A stretch of 64,000 nucleotides of DNA. It comes from a virus. The stretch spans positions 37,658 through 101,657 of the IMG/VR virus record IMGVR_UViG_3300005841_000001. The stretch is one strand, 5' to 3'. This document shows positions 1-7,807 of this stretch, one piece after another. The translations under genes were made by a program, and so were the position numbers. Within the stretch, counting starts at the first letter, position 1, and each line of letters starts with the position of its first letter. Below the pieces are notes generated by a model. That model worked only from the letters and a program-made list of their open reading frames with translations, was not told the DNA's origin and searched no databases.

Positions 1-1
1 C

Positions 2-583
2 GACCTGCCCGACGACGAGTTCGGGCGCGCGCTGGTGGCGAAGTACCGCGGCCGGCTGCCCTACTACGGTTCGCCCGACGTGCGGCAGATTCAGTTCGCG
101 AACGGCTTCGCCGAGCTCGCCGCGGTCGCGTTCGCGCGGGCCGAGTTCTACGGCGCGTTGCTGGCCTCCCAGTTCGCCGACGACGGCATGAGGGGCATCG
201 TCGGGTACGAGATGGCCGCGACGATGGCCACGCGCGATTCGGACCCGGAGATCTTCAAGAAGCTCGAGCGCGTCCGCGCGCTGGTGGAGCTCGAGGCGGC
301 GGAGCGGGACCGGGCCGCGGCGATGACGGAGAAGGGCATCCGGCTCGGCATGGAGGCCTCGAAGGTCGACGCGCTGCGCTCCTACGGGCAGACGGTGGCC
401 CAGTTCGCCCGGGCGATGGCGGAGGAGTTCGGGATCAACTGGAGCGACCCGGCGACCCGCCGCGGTGTGCAGCGGGCGCTACTGGCAGCGCGTCAACGAC
501 TGGGGTTCGAGCTGCGCACACCGGCCGAGGCCGGCCCGGCGCTGACGGCCGAAGAGAAGGTGCGCGTACGCGATGACGGCTGA
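2..583 (+). CDS. Unknown helical phage protein, 5' end cut by window
   Basis: The frame is open from the window edge (codons from base 2) to the TGA at 581-583, so the true start lies upstream; an internal GTG at 35 is possible. About 193 residues are visible. The middle is charged and helical and the last third is rich in Ala/Arg. I do not recognise the family. It leads a rightward run of four short genes. Because the terminase large subunit lies 4 kb downstream, a small-terminase role is conceivable, but nothing in the sequence shows it. Confidence 0.7.
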   Translation, partial: DLPDDEFGRALVAKYRGRLPYYGSPDVRQIQFANGFAELAAVAFARAEFYGALLASQFADDGMRGIVGYEMAATMATRDSDPEIFKKLERVRALVELEAAERDRAAAMTEKGIRLGMEASKVDALRSYGQTVAQFARAMAEEFGINWSDPATRRGVQRALLAARQRLGFELRTPAEAGPALTAEEKVRVRDDG

Positions 584-601
584 CGACGGAAAGGCCTCGC
601 G

Positions 602-997
602 ATGAGCTGGAAGTCAGGACTGTCTCGGCTGCTCGGGCAGGACATCGGGGCGGCGCTCGGCGAGTACGTCCCGCCGAAGACCCCGCTGGCCGAGCAGCCT
701 GTGCCTGGCACTCGTGCGGCGCCCTCGGTGCTCGCCGCCGCACGCGAGACGTTGGAGGAGGGCCGCGCGTTCGCCCCGCACTGCGACGCCCGGATTCTGC
801 ACCAGCCCGGCGAGTGCTGGTCGTGCGACCTGTACCCGGACTGGCAGGCCTTGCGGAAGTTGTGGGGCATCGCGTTCACCGGGCGCCAGCCGGCCGGCGA
901 CCAGCTGCCCTGCCCGGCCGATCACAGCCGGCCGCCCGGCTCGCCGTCCGATCACCGGCGGTGGGGGCCGAACACGGCGCAGGGCGACCTCACATGA
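602..997 (+). CDS. Small protein with Cys/His cluster, unknown function
   Basis: Encodes 131 residues, starting 18 bases after the previous stop behind a GGAAAGG-like Shine-Dalgarno. Residues about 60-75 hold an H-C-D...H-x5-C-x2-C pattern (HCDARILHQPGECWSC) that could bind zinc. The last 35 residues are Pro/Arg-rich and look disordered. Its stop overlaps the next start in ATGA, so the two are translationally coupled. The family is not recognised. Confidence 0.7.
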   Translation: MSWKSGLSRLLGQDIGAALGEYVPPKTPLAEQPVPGTRAAPSVLAAARETLEEGRAFAPHCDARILHQPGECWSCDLYPDWQALRKLWGIAFTGRQPAGDQLPCPADHSRPPGSPSDHRRWGPNTAQGDLT

Positions 998-1440
998 GCG
1001 CGAGCGACTTCCCGTACCTGCCGGCCGCGAGCCCGGCCAGTCTTCCGCCCGTCGAGGACGAGCTGCACCGGACAATCACCGCCGAGCTGCTCGAGGGCTG
1101 GAACAAGCTCATGGCCGACGTCGAGCGCGAGCTGCTCGGCGACCTCGACCAGTTCCGGCCGCGCGGGATCCTCGCCGCCCTCGAGGCGCCCGGGTCGCTC
1201 GAGGTGGCCGAGCCGGCACCGCCGTTCACGCTCACGCGGCAGTTCGACGAGGCGCTGGAGCGGCTCTACGCGCCGATCGACCGGCGGGCGTGGGAGACGC
1301 GACCGGAGCCATGCGACCCGCGATCGGTTGAGCCGCCGGCGCTGCCCGTGGTGCACGTTGAGCGCTGGCACCTGCCGATCCCCGGGTCGTACGACCTGCC
1401 GCCGTCGCGGTGGTCGCGGCCGCTGTGGGCGTGGCCGTGA
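994..1440 (+). CDS. Unknown phage protein
   Basis: Encodes 148 residues. The ATG at 994 is chosen because it overlaps the upstream stop as ATGA. The N-terminal half is acidic and helical (TITAELLEGWNKLMADVERE); the C-terminal third is Pro/Trp-rich. No domain recognised. It ends in a GTGA overlap with the next gene. Confidence 0.65.
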   Translation: MSASDFPYLPAASPASLPPVEDELHRTITAELLEGWNKLMADVERELLGDLDQFRPRGILAALEAPGSLEVAEPAPPFTLTRQFDEALERLYAPIDRRAWETRPEPCDPRSVEPPALPVVHVERWHLPIPGSYDLPPSRWSRPLWAWP

Positions 1441-1616
1441 CGCTCTTCGAGCCGGAGCACCCGTGCCGCGTGATGGAGACCCGGCCGTGCCCGACCGACT
1501 ACGCGGGCACGTGCGGCGACCGGCCTTGCGCCCGGTTCGAGTCCGACGACCCGACGCCGTGGGCCGTCGACGTCGCGGCGTGGCGCGCCGAGTACGCCCG
1601 CGAACGGGCCGGCTGA
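1437..1616 (+). CDS. Small Cys-rich protein
   Basis: Encodes 59 residues from a GTG overlapping the previous stop (GTGA). Four cysteines are spaced through the first 35 residues (HPC, RPC, GTC, RPC), suggesting a small metal-binding or disulfide-bonded fold. It is the last gene of this run and is followed by a terminator hairpin. Family not recognised. Confidence 0.6.
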   Translation: MTLFEPEHPCRVMETRPCPTDYAGTCGDRPCARFESDDPTPWAVDVAAWRAEYARERAG

Positions 1617-1637
1617 CGTGACCACCAGCGCACACGA

Positions 1638-1668
1638 AAGCCCCGCCCGGTGCGCCTGGGCGGGGCTT
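1638..1668. terminator. Bidirectional terminator hairpin
   Basis: An 11-bp perfect stem (AAGCCCCGCCC / GGGCGGGGCTT) with a 9-nt loop lies between convergent genes ending at 1616 (+) and 1684 (-), so it can stop transcription from both sides. Confidence 0.85.
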
Positions 1669-1683
1669 CGTGTCTGGCCGGTC

Positions 1684-1989
1684 CTACTTGGTCATGACGC
1701 GGATCTTGCGCTTCGCGGGGTGAATGATCTTGCGCACGCCGTCGTTGTCGTAGCCGTGCAGCGAGCCGTCGGCCTGCGGCACGAAGCGGGTGCGGCAGAA
1801 CAGTCGCACGCCGTCGCGCATGCGGCCCGCGGACTCCCACAGGACGAGGATCTCGCCGACGGTGCCGGTGGCGGCCAGCTCGGCGGCGGTGAAGACGTCG
1901 TTGCGGGCGGTGTTGCTGCGCAGGGTGTGGCGGCCGGTGAAGGTGTCGGCGGCGATGAACGGGGCGGCGGGGGCGGTGGTCGTGGTCAT
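1684..1989 (-). CDS. Unknown early protein on a leaderless transcript
   Basis: Encodes 101 residues beginning MTTTTAPAAP and ending in a basic tail (KIIHPAKRKIRVMTK). The ATG lies 6 nt after the TAGTCT -10 box at 1996-2001, so the mRNA is expected to start at or next to the start codon. No domain recognised. It is the sole gene of this short unit before the terminator at 1638. Confidence 0.75.
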   Translation of the reverse strand: MTTTTAPAAPFIAADTFTGRHTLRSNTARNDVFTAAELAATGTVGEILVLWESAGRMRDGVRLFCRTRFVPQADGSLHGYDNDGVRKIIHPAKRKIRVMTK

Positions 1990-1995
1990 AAGAAG

Positions 1996-2024
1996 AGACT
2001 AGCCGAGCGAACTCGGCTAGTCAA
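1996..2024 (-). promoter_or_regulatory. Promoter with palindromic operator (leftward)
   Basis: On the minus strand: -35 TTGACT, a 17-bp spacer containing CCGAGTTCGCTCGG, and -10 TAGTCT. The next gene starts 6 nt downstream (leaderless type). Confidence 0.85.
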
Positions 2025-2031
2025 GCCTCGG

Positions 2032-2703
2032 TCAGGCGCCGGCCTCGCGCGCCTGCGCCGCCTTGATCCGGTAGTCCAGTCGCTCGAGCCGGTTCGACAG
2101 CGCGGTGTAGCGCTCAAGGTCGCGGTCGAGCTGCTCGAAGCGTCGGCGGCCGGCGTTGCGCGCCGCGCGCGACCGCGCGTTCGGCGACAGGTTCACGATC
2201 GCCGGGTCGTCAGAGCCGGCGCCGGTGATCTTGTCCATCCGGGCCTGAACCTTGTCGCGTTCCTCGATCAGCGAGGCCGCCGAGCGGTACGTCTGGGGGC
2301 GGCGCTCACGCTTCGGGGTGGGCTTCTCCTCGGGCACGATCACGAAGTCCTCGTCGCCGGCCCGGATGAACCATTCCAGCAGCGGCGGCAGAGTGCGGTC
2401 GCCGCCGTTGCGGTGGATCCAGGCGGCCTGCCGGGCGAGCAGAACCGCGATGTAGGCGTCGCCGTCGATCGGCTCGGTCAGCGGGGCCGGCTCGGGCACC
2501 TCGACCGGCTCGATCTTCTCGGCGCCGTCCTCGACGAAGTCGCTCATGATCGAGGTGCGCACGACCAGGATCTTGCCCGGCTTGTCCCAGCCGCCGGCGC
2601 CCTCGATCACCTCGACCTCGTAGAAGCCCGCGTTGATCATCTTGATCACGTTGACGGTGGCGCGGAGGGTGGGGCCGCAAGTGACGGTGGCGGTGCCGAT
2701 CAT
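2032..2703 (-). CDS. Unknown protein with C-terminal coiled coil
   Basis: Encodes 223 residues. The N-terminal 70 residues look like a small beta-rich domain (VTCGPTLRATVNVIKMIN). A Pro/Glu-rich linker follows, and the last 80 residues are a charged helical, probable coiled-coil segment (IEERDKVQARMDKI ... RRRFEQLDRDLERY). A Shine-Dalgarno (AAGGAG) precedes the ATG, and its promoter at 2734-2762 gives a leader of about 25 nt. No function assigned. Confidence 0.75.
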   Translation of the reverse strand: MIGTATVTCGPTLRATVNVIKMINAGFYEVEVIEGAGGWDKPGKILVVRTSIMSDFVEDGAEKIEPVEVPEPAPLTEPIDGDAYIAVLLARQAAWIHRNGGDRTLPPLLEWFIRAGDEDFVIVPEEKPTPKRERRPQTYRSAASLIEERDKVQARMDKITGAGSDDPAIVNLSPNARSRAARNAGRRRFEQLDRDLERYTALSNRLERLDYRIKAAQAREAGA

Positions 2704-2733
2704 GGTGTGCTCCTTGTTCTCGGTGATGACACA

Positions 2734-2762
2734 AGACTAGCCGAGTTTGCTCGGCTAGTCAA
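2734..2762 (-). promoter_or_regulatory. Promoter with palindromic operator (leftward)
   Basis: Minus strand: -35 TTGACT, spacer palindrome CCGAGCAAACTCGG, -10 TAGTCT. It drives the 2032-2703 gene with a short SD-containing leader. Confidence 0.85.
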
Positions 2763-2769
2763 GCATCTT

Positions 2770-3018
2770 TCACCAGATCCGGTGCATCCGTCCCCGGGCC
2801 AGGCTCGCGGCCGTCGGCCCGTGCTTCCCGCAGTACGCACGCCCCGACCGGCCGCCCCAGAACGACCAGCCGAGCGGCTGCCCGATCGCGCGGATCAGGT
2901 CGCGCGGGTTGCGCACATCGTTCGGGTAGGTGGCCAGCGCGGCGGGCCGGATCTCGGCGCCGCACTCGCGCGCGCTGCACCGCGCGCCCATGACGACGAA
3001 GTTTTCGATCAAGCTCAT
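2770..3018 (-). CDS. Small probable zinc-binding protein
   Basis: Encodes 82 residues with cysteines in CSARECGAEI near the N-terminus and YCGKHG near residue 62, plausible as a C-x4-C...C-x2-H zinc site. It begins 4 bases after the stop of the 200-residue gene and shares its transcript from the promoter at 3631. Family not recognised. Confidence 0.7.
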   Translation of the reverse strand: MSLIENFVVMGARCSARECGAEIRPAALATYPNDVRNPRDLIRAIGQPLGWSFWGGRSGRAYCGKHGPTAASLARGRMHRIW

Positions 3019-3021
3019 GAA

Positions 3022-3624
3022 TCAGGCTCCTCCGGCCGCCGCGCGGGCGTCCTGCTGGTCGGCGAACTCGATGCGCAAGCGCTTCAAGAGGGCCGGGTTG
3101 GTGGCACTCAGGTGCGCCGTGAAGGTGTCGAGCAGCCGCGCGAAGGTGCGCGCGTACCGCATCGTGAACTCGTCGAGGTCGAGCACCTCGTTCTGCCCGG
3201 GGTCGAGCACCAGGGCGGAGGCCTGCCGGCCGAGCGCCTCGACGACGTCGGTGGCGTTCGGGAATCGGCGCGGCAGACCGAACTCGCGGAGCTTCGTGTA
3301 GGTGGCCGAGTCGAGGTCGTTGACCTCCGCCGGGTACAGCTCGGCGGTGCCGTCGTCGGTCAGCGCGACGTGCTTGTAGGCGAAGTGGATACCGACCGAG
3401 CGGTGCGACATGCCGGTCTTGATCAAGCCCTCGTTGAGCAGCTCGGCGAGGTAGGTCGCGCGCGGCTGGGGCACCGCCACGGCCTGTTCGCCGACCTTCT
3501 CGAAGAACTCGTAAGGGTCGGCGCCCGTGCCGACCTTGAGGATCACGTCGGTGACGTCGACGCTGCGCAGCGCGAACTCGCGGCCGGCGGCGACCTGGCT
3601 GGGGGTGAGCGGCTTCGTGGTCAT
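3022..3624 (-). CDS. Unknown early protein on a leaderless transcript
   Basis: Encodes 200 residues (MTTKPLTPSQVAAGREFALR...). The ATG is 6 nt from the TAGACT -10 box, again the leaderless spacing. The sequence is soluble, mixed alpha/beta, without a motif I recognise. First gene of a two-gene operon with 2770-3018. Confidence 0.75.
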   Translation of the reverse strand: MTTKPLTPSQVAAGREFALRSVDVTDVILKVGTGADPYEFFEKVGEQAVAVPQPRATYLAELLNEGLIKTGMSHRSVGIHFAYKHVALTDDGTAELYPAEVNDLDSATYTKLREFGLPRRFPNATDVVEALGRQASALVLDPGQNEVLDLDEFTMRYARTFARLLDTFTAHLSATNPALLKRLRIEFADQQDARAAAGGA

Positions 3625-3630
3625 ACTGCG

Positions 3631-3659
3631 AGTCTAGCCGAGCTTGCTCGGAGAGTCAA
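3631..3659 (-). promoter_or_regulatory. Promoter with operator, overlapping an upstream gene's end
   Basis: Minus strand: -35 TTGACT, spacer with CCGAGCAAGCTCGG, -10 TAGACT, then 6 nt to the ATG at 3624. The TAG of the -10 box is also the stop codon of the 130-residue gene (3634-4026), and the -35 box encodes its Leu-Asp. Confidence 0.85.
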
Positions 3660-4026
3660 GGGTGAAGACGTACACCCGCCGGTCTTCGGGCAAGGCTTCT
3701 TCGCACGCGACCATGGCGCGGAACTTCGCCACGGTGATCGGGCGCGAGGTGGTCTTCTGCGGGGTGTCGCTCGGCGCGTCCTCGACGCTCATGACGTTCA
3801 GGCTGTCGCCCGGCTTGCCCGACACCATGCAGGTTTCCGCCTCGACGTGGTTGATCCGGCCGTTCATCTCCCAGTACACCAGGCCGCCCTCGGTGAACAC
3901 GGGGTAGACGCCGGGCTCGACCAGCACCGTTTCGGCCGCGCCGAGCGTCGAGCCGGGCATCGGGAACACGCGGTTGCGCAGTACTTCGACGGTGCCAACC
4001 TGGACGCGGGTTTCGGTCTTGGGCAT
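3634..4026 (-). CDS. Unknown protein whose 3' end is a promoter
   Basis: Encodes 130 residues (MPKTETRVQVGTVEVLRN...), soluble and beta-rich in its first half. The last codons, ending SPSKLG-stop, are supplied by the promoter-operator at 3631-3659. Third gene of the operon starting at 4794, 3 nt after its neighbour. Function unknown. Confidence 0.75.
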   Translation of the reverse strand: MPKTETRVQVGTVEVLRNRVFPMPGSTLGAAETVLVEPGVYPVFTEGGLVYWEMNGRINHVEAETCMVSGKPGDSLNVMSVEDAPSDTPQKTTSRPITVAKFRAMVACEEALPEDRRVYVFTLDSPSKLG

Positions 4027-4029
4027 CGG

Positions 4030-4566
4030 TTACTCCTTGGTAGGTTGACGCTGCCAGAGCGGCCGGCGAGCTTGCTCGTCTCGCCACGCGGCGAGTTCTT
4101 CATGGCCTTTGACGGTCGGGACGATGTACATCTCTTCGGTCACCACGAACCCGTTGCGCTGCAACCAGTTCGCGGCGTTCTGCGCAACCTCGCTGAACCG
4201 CGCGGTACCGTCGTCGCCGGAAATCCAGACGTCCTGTCCGGGGCCGGTTCCGGGGAACCACATCAGGATCTCCTGCTCGGCACACAGCAGCGTCTCGAGC
4301 AGCGGCGGCGTCAAGCGGGTGTCGATCACCAGCCCCGAGGCGACCGCGCATCGGAACGCGATTTTCGTTTGCCGCGCGCGAGGACCATGCTCGACGCTCA
4401 CGTAGTACTCGCCAGTGCGAAGGTCGCCGACGCACGGCCCGAGCAACGGCAGGCCGCCGTCTTCGGGCCGGTGGTGACAGAAGTGCGGTACGTGCGCCTT
4501 GTGGAAGCCGTAGTCCGCGCGCTCGGCGGGCGGCCCCCACGTGATGCCGCGCGGCAAGGTGCGCAT
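4030..4566 (-). CDS. Unknown soluble protein
   Basis: Encodes 178 residues with several Cys/His in the first 50 (HVPHFCHHRP, LLGPCVGD). Second gene of the operon from 4794, separated by 3 nt from both neighbours. The family is not recognised. Confidence 0.75.
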   Translation of the reverse strand: MRTLPRGITWGPPAERADYGFHKAHVPHFCHHRPEDGGLPLLGPCVGDLRTGEYYVSVEHGPRARQTKIAFRCAVASGLVIDTRLTPPLLETLLCAEQEILMWFPGTGPGQDVWISGDDGTARFSEVAQNAANWLQRNGFVVTEEMYIVPTVKGHEELAAWRDEQARRPLWQRQPTKE

Positions 4567-4569
4567 CGG

Positions 4570-4794
4570 CTACAGCTTCGCGATCTCGACGCTGCGGAAC
4601 GAGCCGGCGACGGCGAAGTAGGTGACGTTCGAGTTGACCCGGTCGGTGGGGTCGAACTCGAGGCTCCCGCCTTCCCGGACCGCCCTTTCGGCGCGTGCGC
4701 GGGCGTAGTTGTGCAGATCGCCCCGGATCTTGATCTTGTCCTTCTGTCCGTTGTGGAATGTGACCGTGACCTCGATGATGTTGGTAGGAGTCAT
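4570..4794 (-). CDS. Small unknown protein, leaderless
   Basis: Encodes 74 residues (MTPTNIIEVTVTFHNGQKDK...), predicted as a beta-hairpin followed by a basic helix. The ATG is 6 nt from the -10 box TAGTCT, so it is probably translated from a leaderless mRNA. First gene of a three-gene leftward operon. Confidence 0.75.
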   Translation of the reverse strand: MTPTNIIEVTVTFHNGQKDKIKIRGDLHNYARARAERAVREGGSLEFDPTDRVNSNVTYFAVAGSFRSVEIAKL

Positions 4795-4800
4795 TCCACA

Positions 4801-4829
4801 AGACTAGCCGACTTAACTCGGGGAGGCAA
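4801..4829 (-). promoter_or_regulatory. Promoter with operator (leftward)
   Basis: Minus strand: -35 TTGCCT, spacer with CCGAGTTAAGTCGG, -10 TAGTCT. It lies back to back with the terminase start at 4836, so a bound regulator could affect both directions. Confidence 0.8.
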
Positions 4830-4835
4830 GCTCCG

Positions 4836-6311
4836 ATGACGGACTCGCTCACCCGAGACATCGAACGCTGGTGGGGCGCCGAATCCGGCACCGACCTCAC
4901 CCGCGTCGACTTCGACGCCATCGGCTACGAAGTCGCCGGCATCCGGGTCTCGAATGCCGTCGCCGACCTCGACCCCCAGCTCTACGAAGCTCTCGCACTG
5001 CTCGAGCCGCCGGCCCCCCACCCCTGGCGGCGGACCGCGCTCCCGCACCAGGTCGAGGCCGCCGAGGCGACCGAGCCCTACGTCCTGATGTGCGCCGGCC
5101 GCGGCGCCGGCAAGACCTACACCGCGTCGCACACCCTCACCGAATGGATCGAGGAAGAGCCCGGCGACTACGCGATCATCGCGCCCACGTTCGGTGACGC
5201 CGTCAAGATCTGTGCCGAGGGCCCATCCGGGTTTCTCAAGGCCGCCGGCGACCGCGTCGAATCGTTCAACAAGAACGAGTTCATCGTCTACATGACGAAC
5301 GGTTCACGTGTCGTGCTCGCCTCCGCCGACGCCCCTGACCGCGTCCGCGGCTGGAACCTCACCGGCTTCTGGGCCGACGAACTCGCGTCCTGGAAAAAGG
5401 CTGAGATCTGGGACGAGGGCCTCGAGTTTGCGACCCGCATCGGGCGCACCCGCCGCATCATCACCACGACCCCGAAGCGCGGCTCGAAAGTCCTCAAAGA
5501 CCTGCTCAAGCGCGTCGATGCTGAAGACCCTGACGTCAAGCTGGTCCGCGCGTCCACCTCCGCCAACGCCGCCAACCTGTCCGAGACGTTCCTGCGCACG
5601 ATCCAGCAGCGCTACGCCGGCACCACCCTCGGCCGGCAGGAGCTCGACGGCATCCTGCTCGGCGACGTCGAGGGCGCCCTGGTCACCGGCGCCCAGATCG
5701 AGCGGGCTCGCGTCCGGCCCGCCGAGGTTCCGGAGCTGTGGCGGCTGGTCGTCGGCGTAGACCCCGCGGTCACGAACACCTCCGAGAGCGACGAGACCGG
5801 CATCATCGTCGCCGGCATCGGGCCGGCACCCGAGGGCTGGGAACCGCCCGTCGGCCAGCTCGTGCTCGCCGGCGCGCCGCACATCTACCTGCTCGAGGAC
5901 GTGTCCGGCCGGCGGTCGGTCAACGCGTGGGCTAAGCAAGCGCTCATCACCGCTGACGAGTGGGCCGCGGACGCGATCGTCGCGGAAAAGAACCAGGGCT
6001 ACGACCTGGTCGAATCGAACATCCGGCTCAACGCGCTGGTCGACCGGCTCGCCGTGCCGCACGTGCAGCTCGTGCACGCGGCCAAGGGCAAGTTCACCCG
6101 GGCCGAGCCGGTCGGCGCGCTGTTCGAGCAGGGCCGGTTGCACGTCGTCAACACGATGCCCAAGCTCGAGGACCAGTGGACGGAGTGGATCCCGGGCGAC
6201 GGCACCGTGTCCCCCGACCGGCTCGACGCCTCGGTGTGGGCGGTCGTCGGTTTGATGCCGGAGCTCGGGATTGGTGGCTCGGGTGCGGTCAAGATCCTGT
6301 CGGCCGGCTGA
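4836..6311 (+). CDS. terL: Terminase large subunit
   Basis: Encodes 491 residues, normal for the family. This is the DNA-packaging motor that translocates DNA into the prohead and cuts it. The N-terminal ATPase has Walker A AGRGAGKT (residues 87-94), a Walker B-like GFWADE (177-182) and a coupling motif TTTPK (210-214). The C-terminal RNase H-like nuclease begins around residue 305 with GVDPAV, whose Asp309 is the likely metal ligand. The ATG at 4836 follows a GGGGAGG Shine-Dalgarno. Unusually it stands alone among leftward early operons, 26 kb before the portal gene. Confidence 0.95.
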   Translation: MTDSLTRDIERWWGAESGTDLTRVDFDAIGYEVAGIRVSNAVADLDPQLYEALALLEPPAPHPWRRTALPHQVEAAEATEPYVLMCAGRGAGKTYTASHTLTEWIEEEPGDYAIIAPTFGDAVKICAEGPSGFLKAAGDRVESFNKNEFIVYMTNGSRVVLASADAPDRVRGWNLTGFWADELASWKKAEIWDEGLEFATRIGRTRRIITTTPKRGSKVLKDLLKRVDAEDPDVKLVRASTSANAANLSETFLRTIQQRYAGTTLGRQELDGILLGDVEGALVTGAQIERARVRPAEVPELWRLVVGVDPAVTNTSESDETGIIVAGIGPAPEGWEPPVGQLVLAGAPHIYLLEDVSGRRSVNAWAKQALITADEWAADAIVAEKNQGYDLVESNIRLNALVDRLAVPHVQLVHAAKGKFTRAEPVGALFEQGRLHVVNTMPKLEDQWTEWIPGDGTVSPDRLDASVWAVVGLMPELGIGGSGAVKILSAG

Positions 6312-6358
6312 CCACCCGGGGCGCGGCGCACGACCGCCGTTGCAGCCGCCCCGGGTGG
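6312..6358. terminator. Terminator hairpin after terL
   Basis: A 12-bp perfect inverted repeat (CCACCCGGGGCG / CGCCCCGGGTGG) with a 23-nt loop starts at the terL stop and lies between convergent genes. Confidence 0.75.
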
Positions 6359-6430
6359 CCGTCTCCGGTCGCCCAGCACCTCGACGGTAGGCCGTCCACG
6401 GTCGTCCACGCCAGGTGGTTTGGACAGCGA

Positions 6431-6739
6431 TCAGCCGTCGAGCGCCTCTTTCCGCTGCGGATCGAACAGCTTGTACAGCCGGTACGGCCGGCCGCCGTTG
6501 AGCTGCGGGCTCGTCTCCCATGTCGGGCCACCGATCGTCTTACCCAGGGCTCGCGCGCAGTTGGCGGCATGTTGGCTCGCCTTGCTGCTGTCGCCGCCGA
6601 ACACGGCGACGTGGGTCGCCTCGCCGGGCTGCCCGTACATGTAGGTTGCGCTCGTGGTGGCCATCACGTGATTGTGCACGGATTGTCGCGGATCTGTCCG
6701 GAAGTGTTCGACTTTGTCCAGGCTGCTTGCGCACAACAC
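6431..6739 (-). CDS. Unknown protein
   Basis: Encodes 102 residues from a GTG preceded at good distance by GGAGGG; an ATG at 6664 would give a 77-residue form. The core (TYMYGQPGEATHVAVFGGDSS) looks like a small alpha/beta fold. No family recognised. No regulon promoter is visible upstream, unlike its neighbours. Confidence 0.6.
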   Translation of the reverse strand: MLCASSLDKVEHFRTDPRQSVHNHVMATTSATYMYGQPGEATHVAVFGGDSSKASQHAANCARALGKTIGGPTWETSPQLNGGRPYRLYKLFDPQRKEALDG

Positions 6740-7276
6740 AACCCTCCGGGTTAGCTGGAGGCACCTCCTTCTCGGAGTTGCTTCCTAGTTTGACGGCTGG
6801 AGCTGCACGACCCCTGTCCCCCGGGACGTTGAGCCATCGCGTTAGCGCGCGGGAACATCCCGGCAGGGCAGGGCTTTTGGTGACTGGTTTGGTTCACTCG
6901 CGGTACCTGTCCGACCGCCCGGCTCTGCACCCCGCGTGGGCGCGCGGAGAGCCCGGCCCACAGATAGGAGAACAGCCCCCGCGTCCGCGTGCACAGCGGA
7001 CCAACGGGGGCCGTTCTGTCGTCTGGGTCCTACCCCCCGGGACTGGCCACGACCAGTAGACGTATCCCCGGTTTCTGCCGCTTGCGCAGAGCGACCGTGC
7101 AACCGGTCCGCGGGCGTTGCTGCGCTCGCCGGCGGTCCGGCGCGGGCCCGCTGCCTTCTCCCCGCCTCAACGGGGCGGTATGCGGGTCCGCGTCGACCAT
7201 TGTACGTTCACGGCGGGCCGTATCCGGAGACGCGCACCGCCGTGCCGGGCACTCGAAGTCCCGGAGACGGGAGATC
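6740..7276. other. 537-bp gap with strong RNA hairpins, no gene seen
   Basis: No convincing coding frame on either strand. It holds a very stable double-stem hairpin at 6969-7016 (GCCCCCG/CGGGGGC enclosing GTCCGC/GCGGAC), and around 7133-7195 a set of inverted repeats (CCCCG/CGGGG, and GCGGG/CCCGC around it). It could be a termination region for the leftward operon ending at 7277, or a non-coding RNA locus. Confidence 0.5.
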
Positions 7277-7627
7277 TTAGCCGTCGACGATCTCGCCCAG
7301 TTCCTTCTCGGCTCGCTGGACCAGCGGCAGCATCTCCGTGCACGCTGCGCGGTAGCCGGGCGCTTCGTCACTGTCGTCGCAGCCGTCGATGCCGTTCTCG
7401 GTGTAGTACACCAGCGACGACAGCGCGTCCCAGCCGAGCGCGGTCCGCGGGAACCGCAGCACGATCGAGCCGTCGGGTTTGCGCTCGGCCGCCTTGTAGA
7501 TCCGGCCCAGCTCGACCTCGTCGGGGTACCCTTTGTCCGGCTCGGTGGCCGGCTCCTCCTTGGCGAAGTAGGCGTCCCATCCGGCGGACAGGGTGACCTC
7601 GTAGGTGGGGTCTTCAGTAGTGGTCAT
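7277..7627 (-). CDS. Unknown acidic protein
   Basis: Encodes 116 acidic residues (MTTTEDPTYEVTLSAGWDAY...). Last gene of a six-gene leftward operon from the promoter at 9620. It starts 13 nt after the small membrane protein behind AAAGGAC. No domain recognised. Confidence 0.75.
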   Translation of the reverse strand: MTTTEDPTYEVTLSAGWDAYFAKEEPATEPDKGYPDEVELGRIYKAAERKPDGSIVLRFPRTALGWDALSSLVYYTENGIDGCDDSDEAPGYRAACTEMLPLVQRAEKELGEIVDG

Positions 7628-7640
7628 AGGACTGTCCTTT

Positions 7641-7805
7641 CTAGACGGTCGGGTCGAGCCGCCACGAGGCTGCGCCGGTGACGACGGCGCCGAGGCCGAC
7701 GAATACGGCGGTGGTGTGGCTTCCGTCGAACGCGATGAGGGCGAGCTCGATCACCACGCCCACGAGGGTGAGCAGGGCGCAGAACCGGCGGACGTGGCGA
7801 CGCAT
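7641..7805 (-). CDS. Small membrane protein
   Basis: Encodes 54 residues: a basic N-terminus (MRRHVRRF) and two hydrophobic segments (about residues 9-25 and 31-45) joined by a short polar turn, predicting a two-span inner-membrane hairpin with positive ends inside. AAGGAG precedes the ATG at good distance. It sits between two clear genes in the same operon, which supports it despite its length. Function unknown. Confidence 0.7.
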   Translation of the reverse strand: MRRHVRRFCALLTLVGVVIELALIAFDGSHTTAVFVGLGAVVTGAASWRLDPTV

Positions 7806-7807
7806 GG

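Noticed and set aside
2-583. Terminase small subunit
   Set aside because: Tempting from the nearness to terL, but no HTH is visible and the start is missing; left as unknown.
1618-4839. A 1,073-codon rightward open frame
   Set aside because: It is the antisense shadow of seven well-formed leftward genes with their own promoters and start signals; its protein is Arg/Val/Gly-rich low complexity typical of GC-rich shadows.
7133-7195. tRNA-Leu-like fold on the minus strand (loop TTGAGG)
   Set aside because: No D arm, no T loop and a 6-nt anticodon loop; kept only as inverted repeats in the gap.
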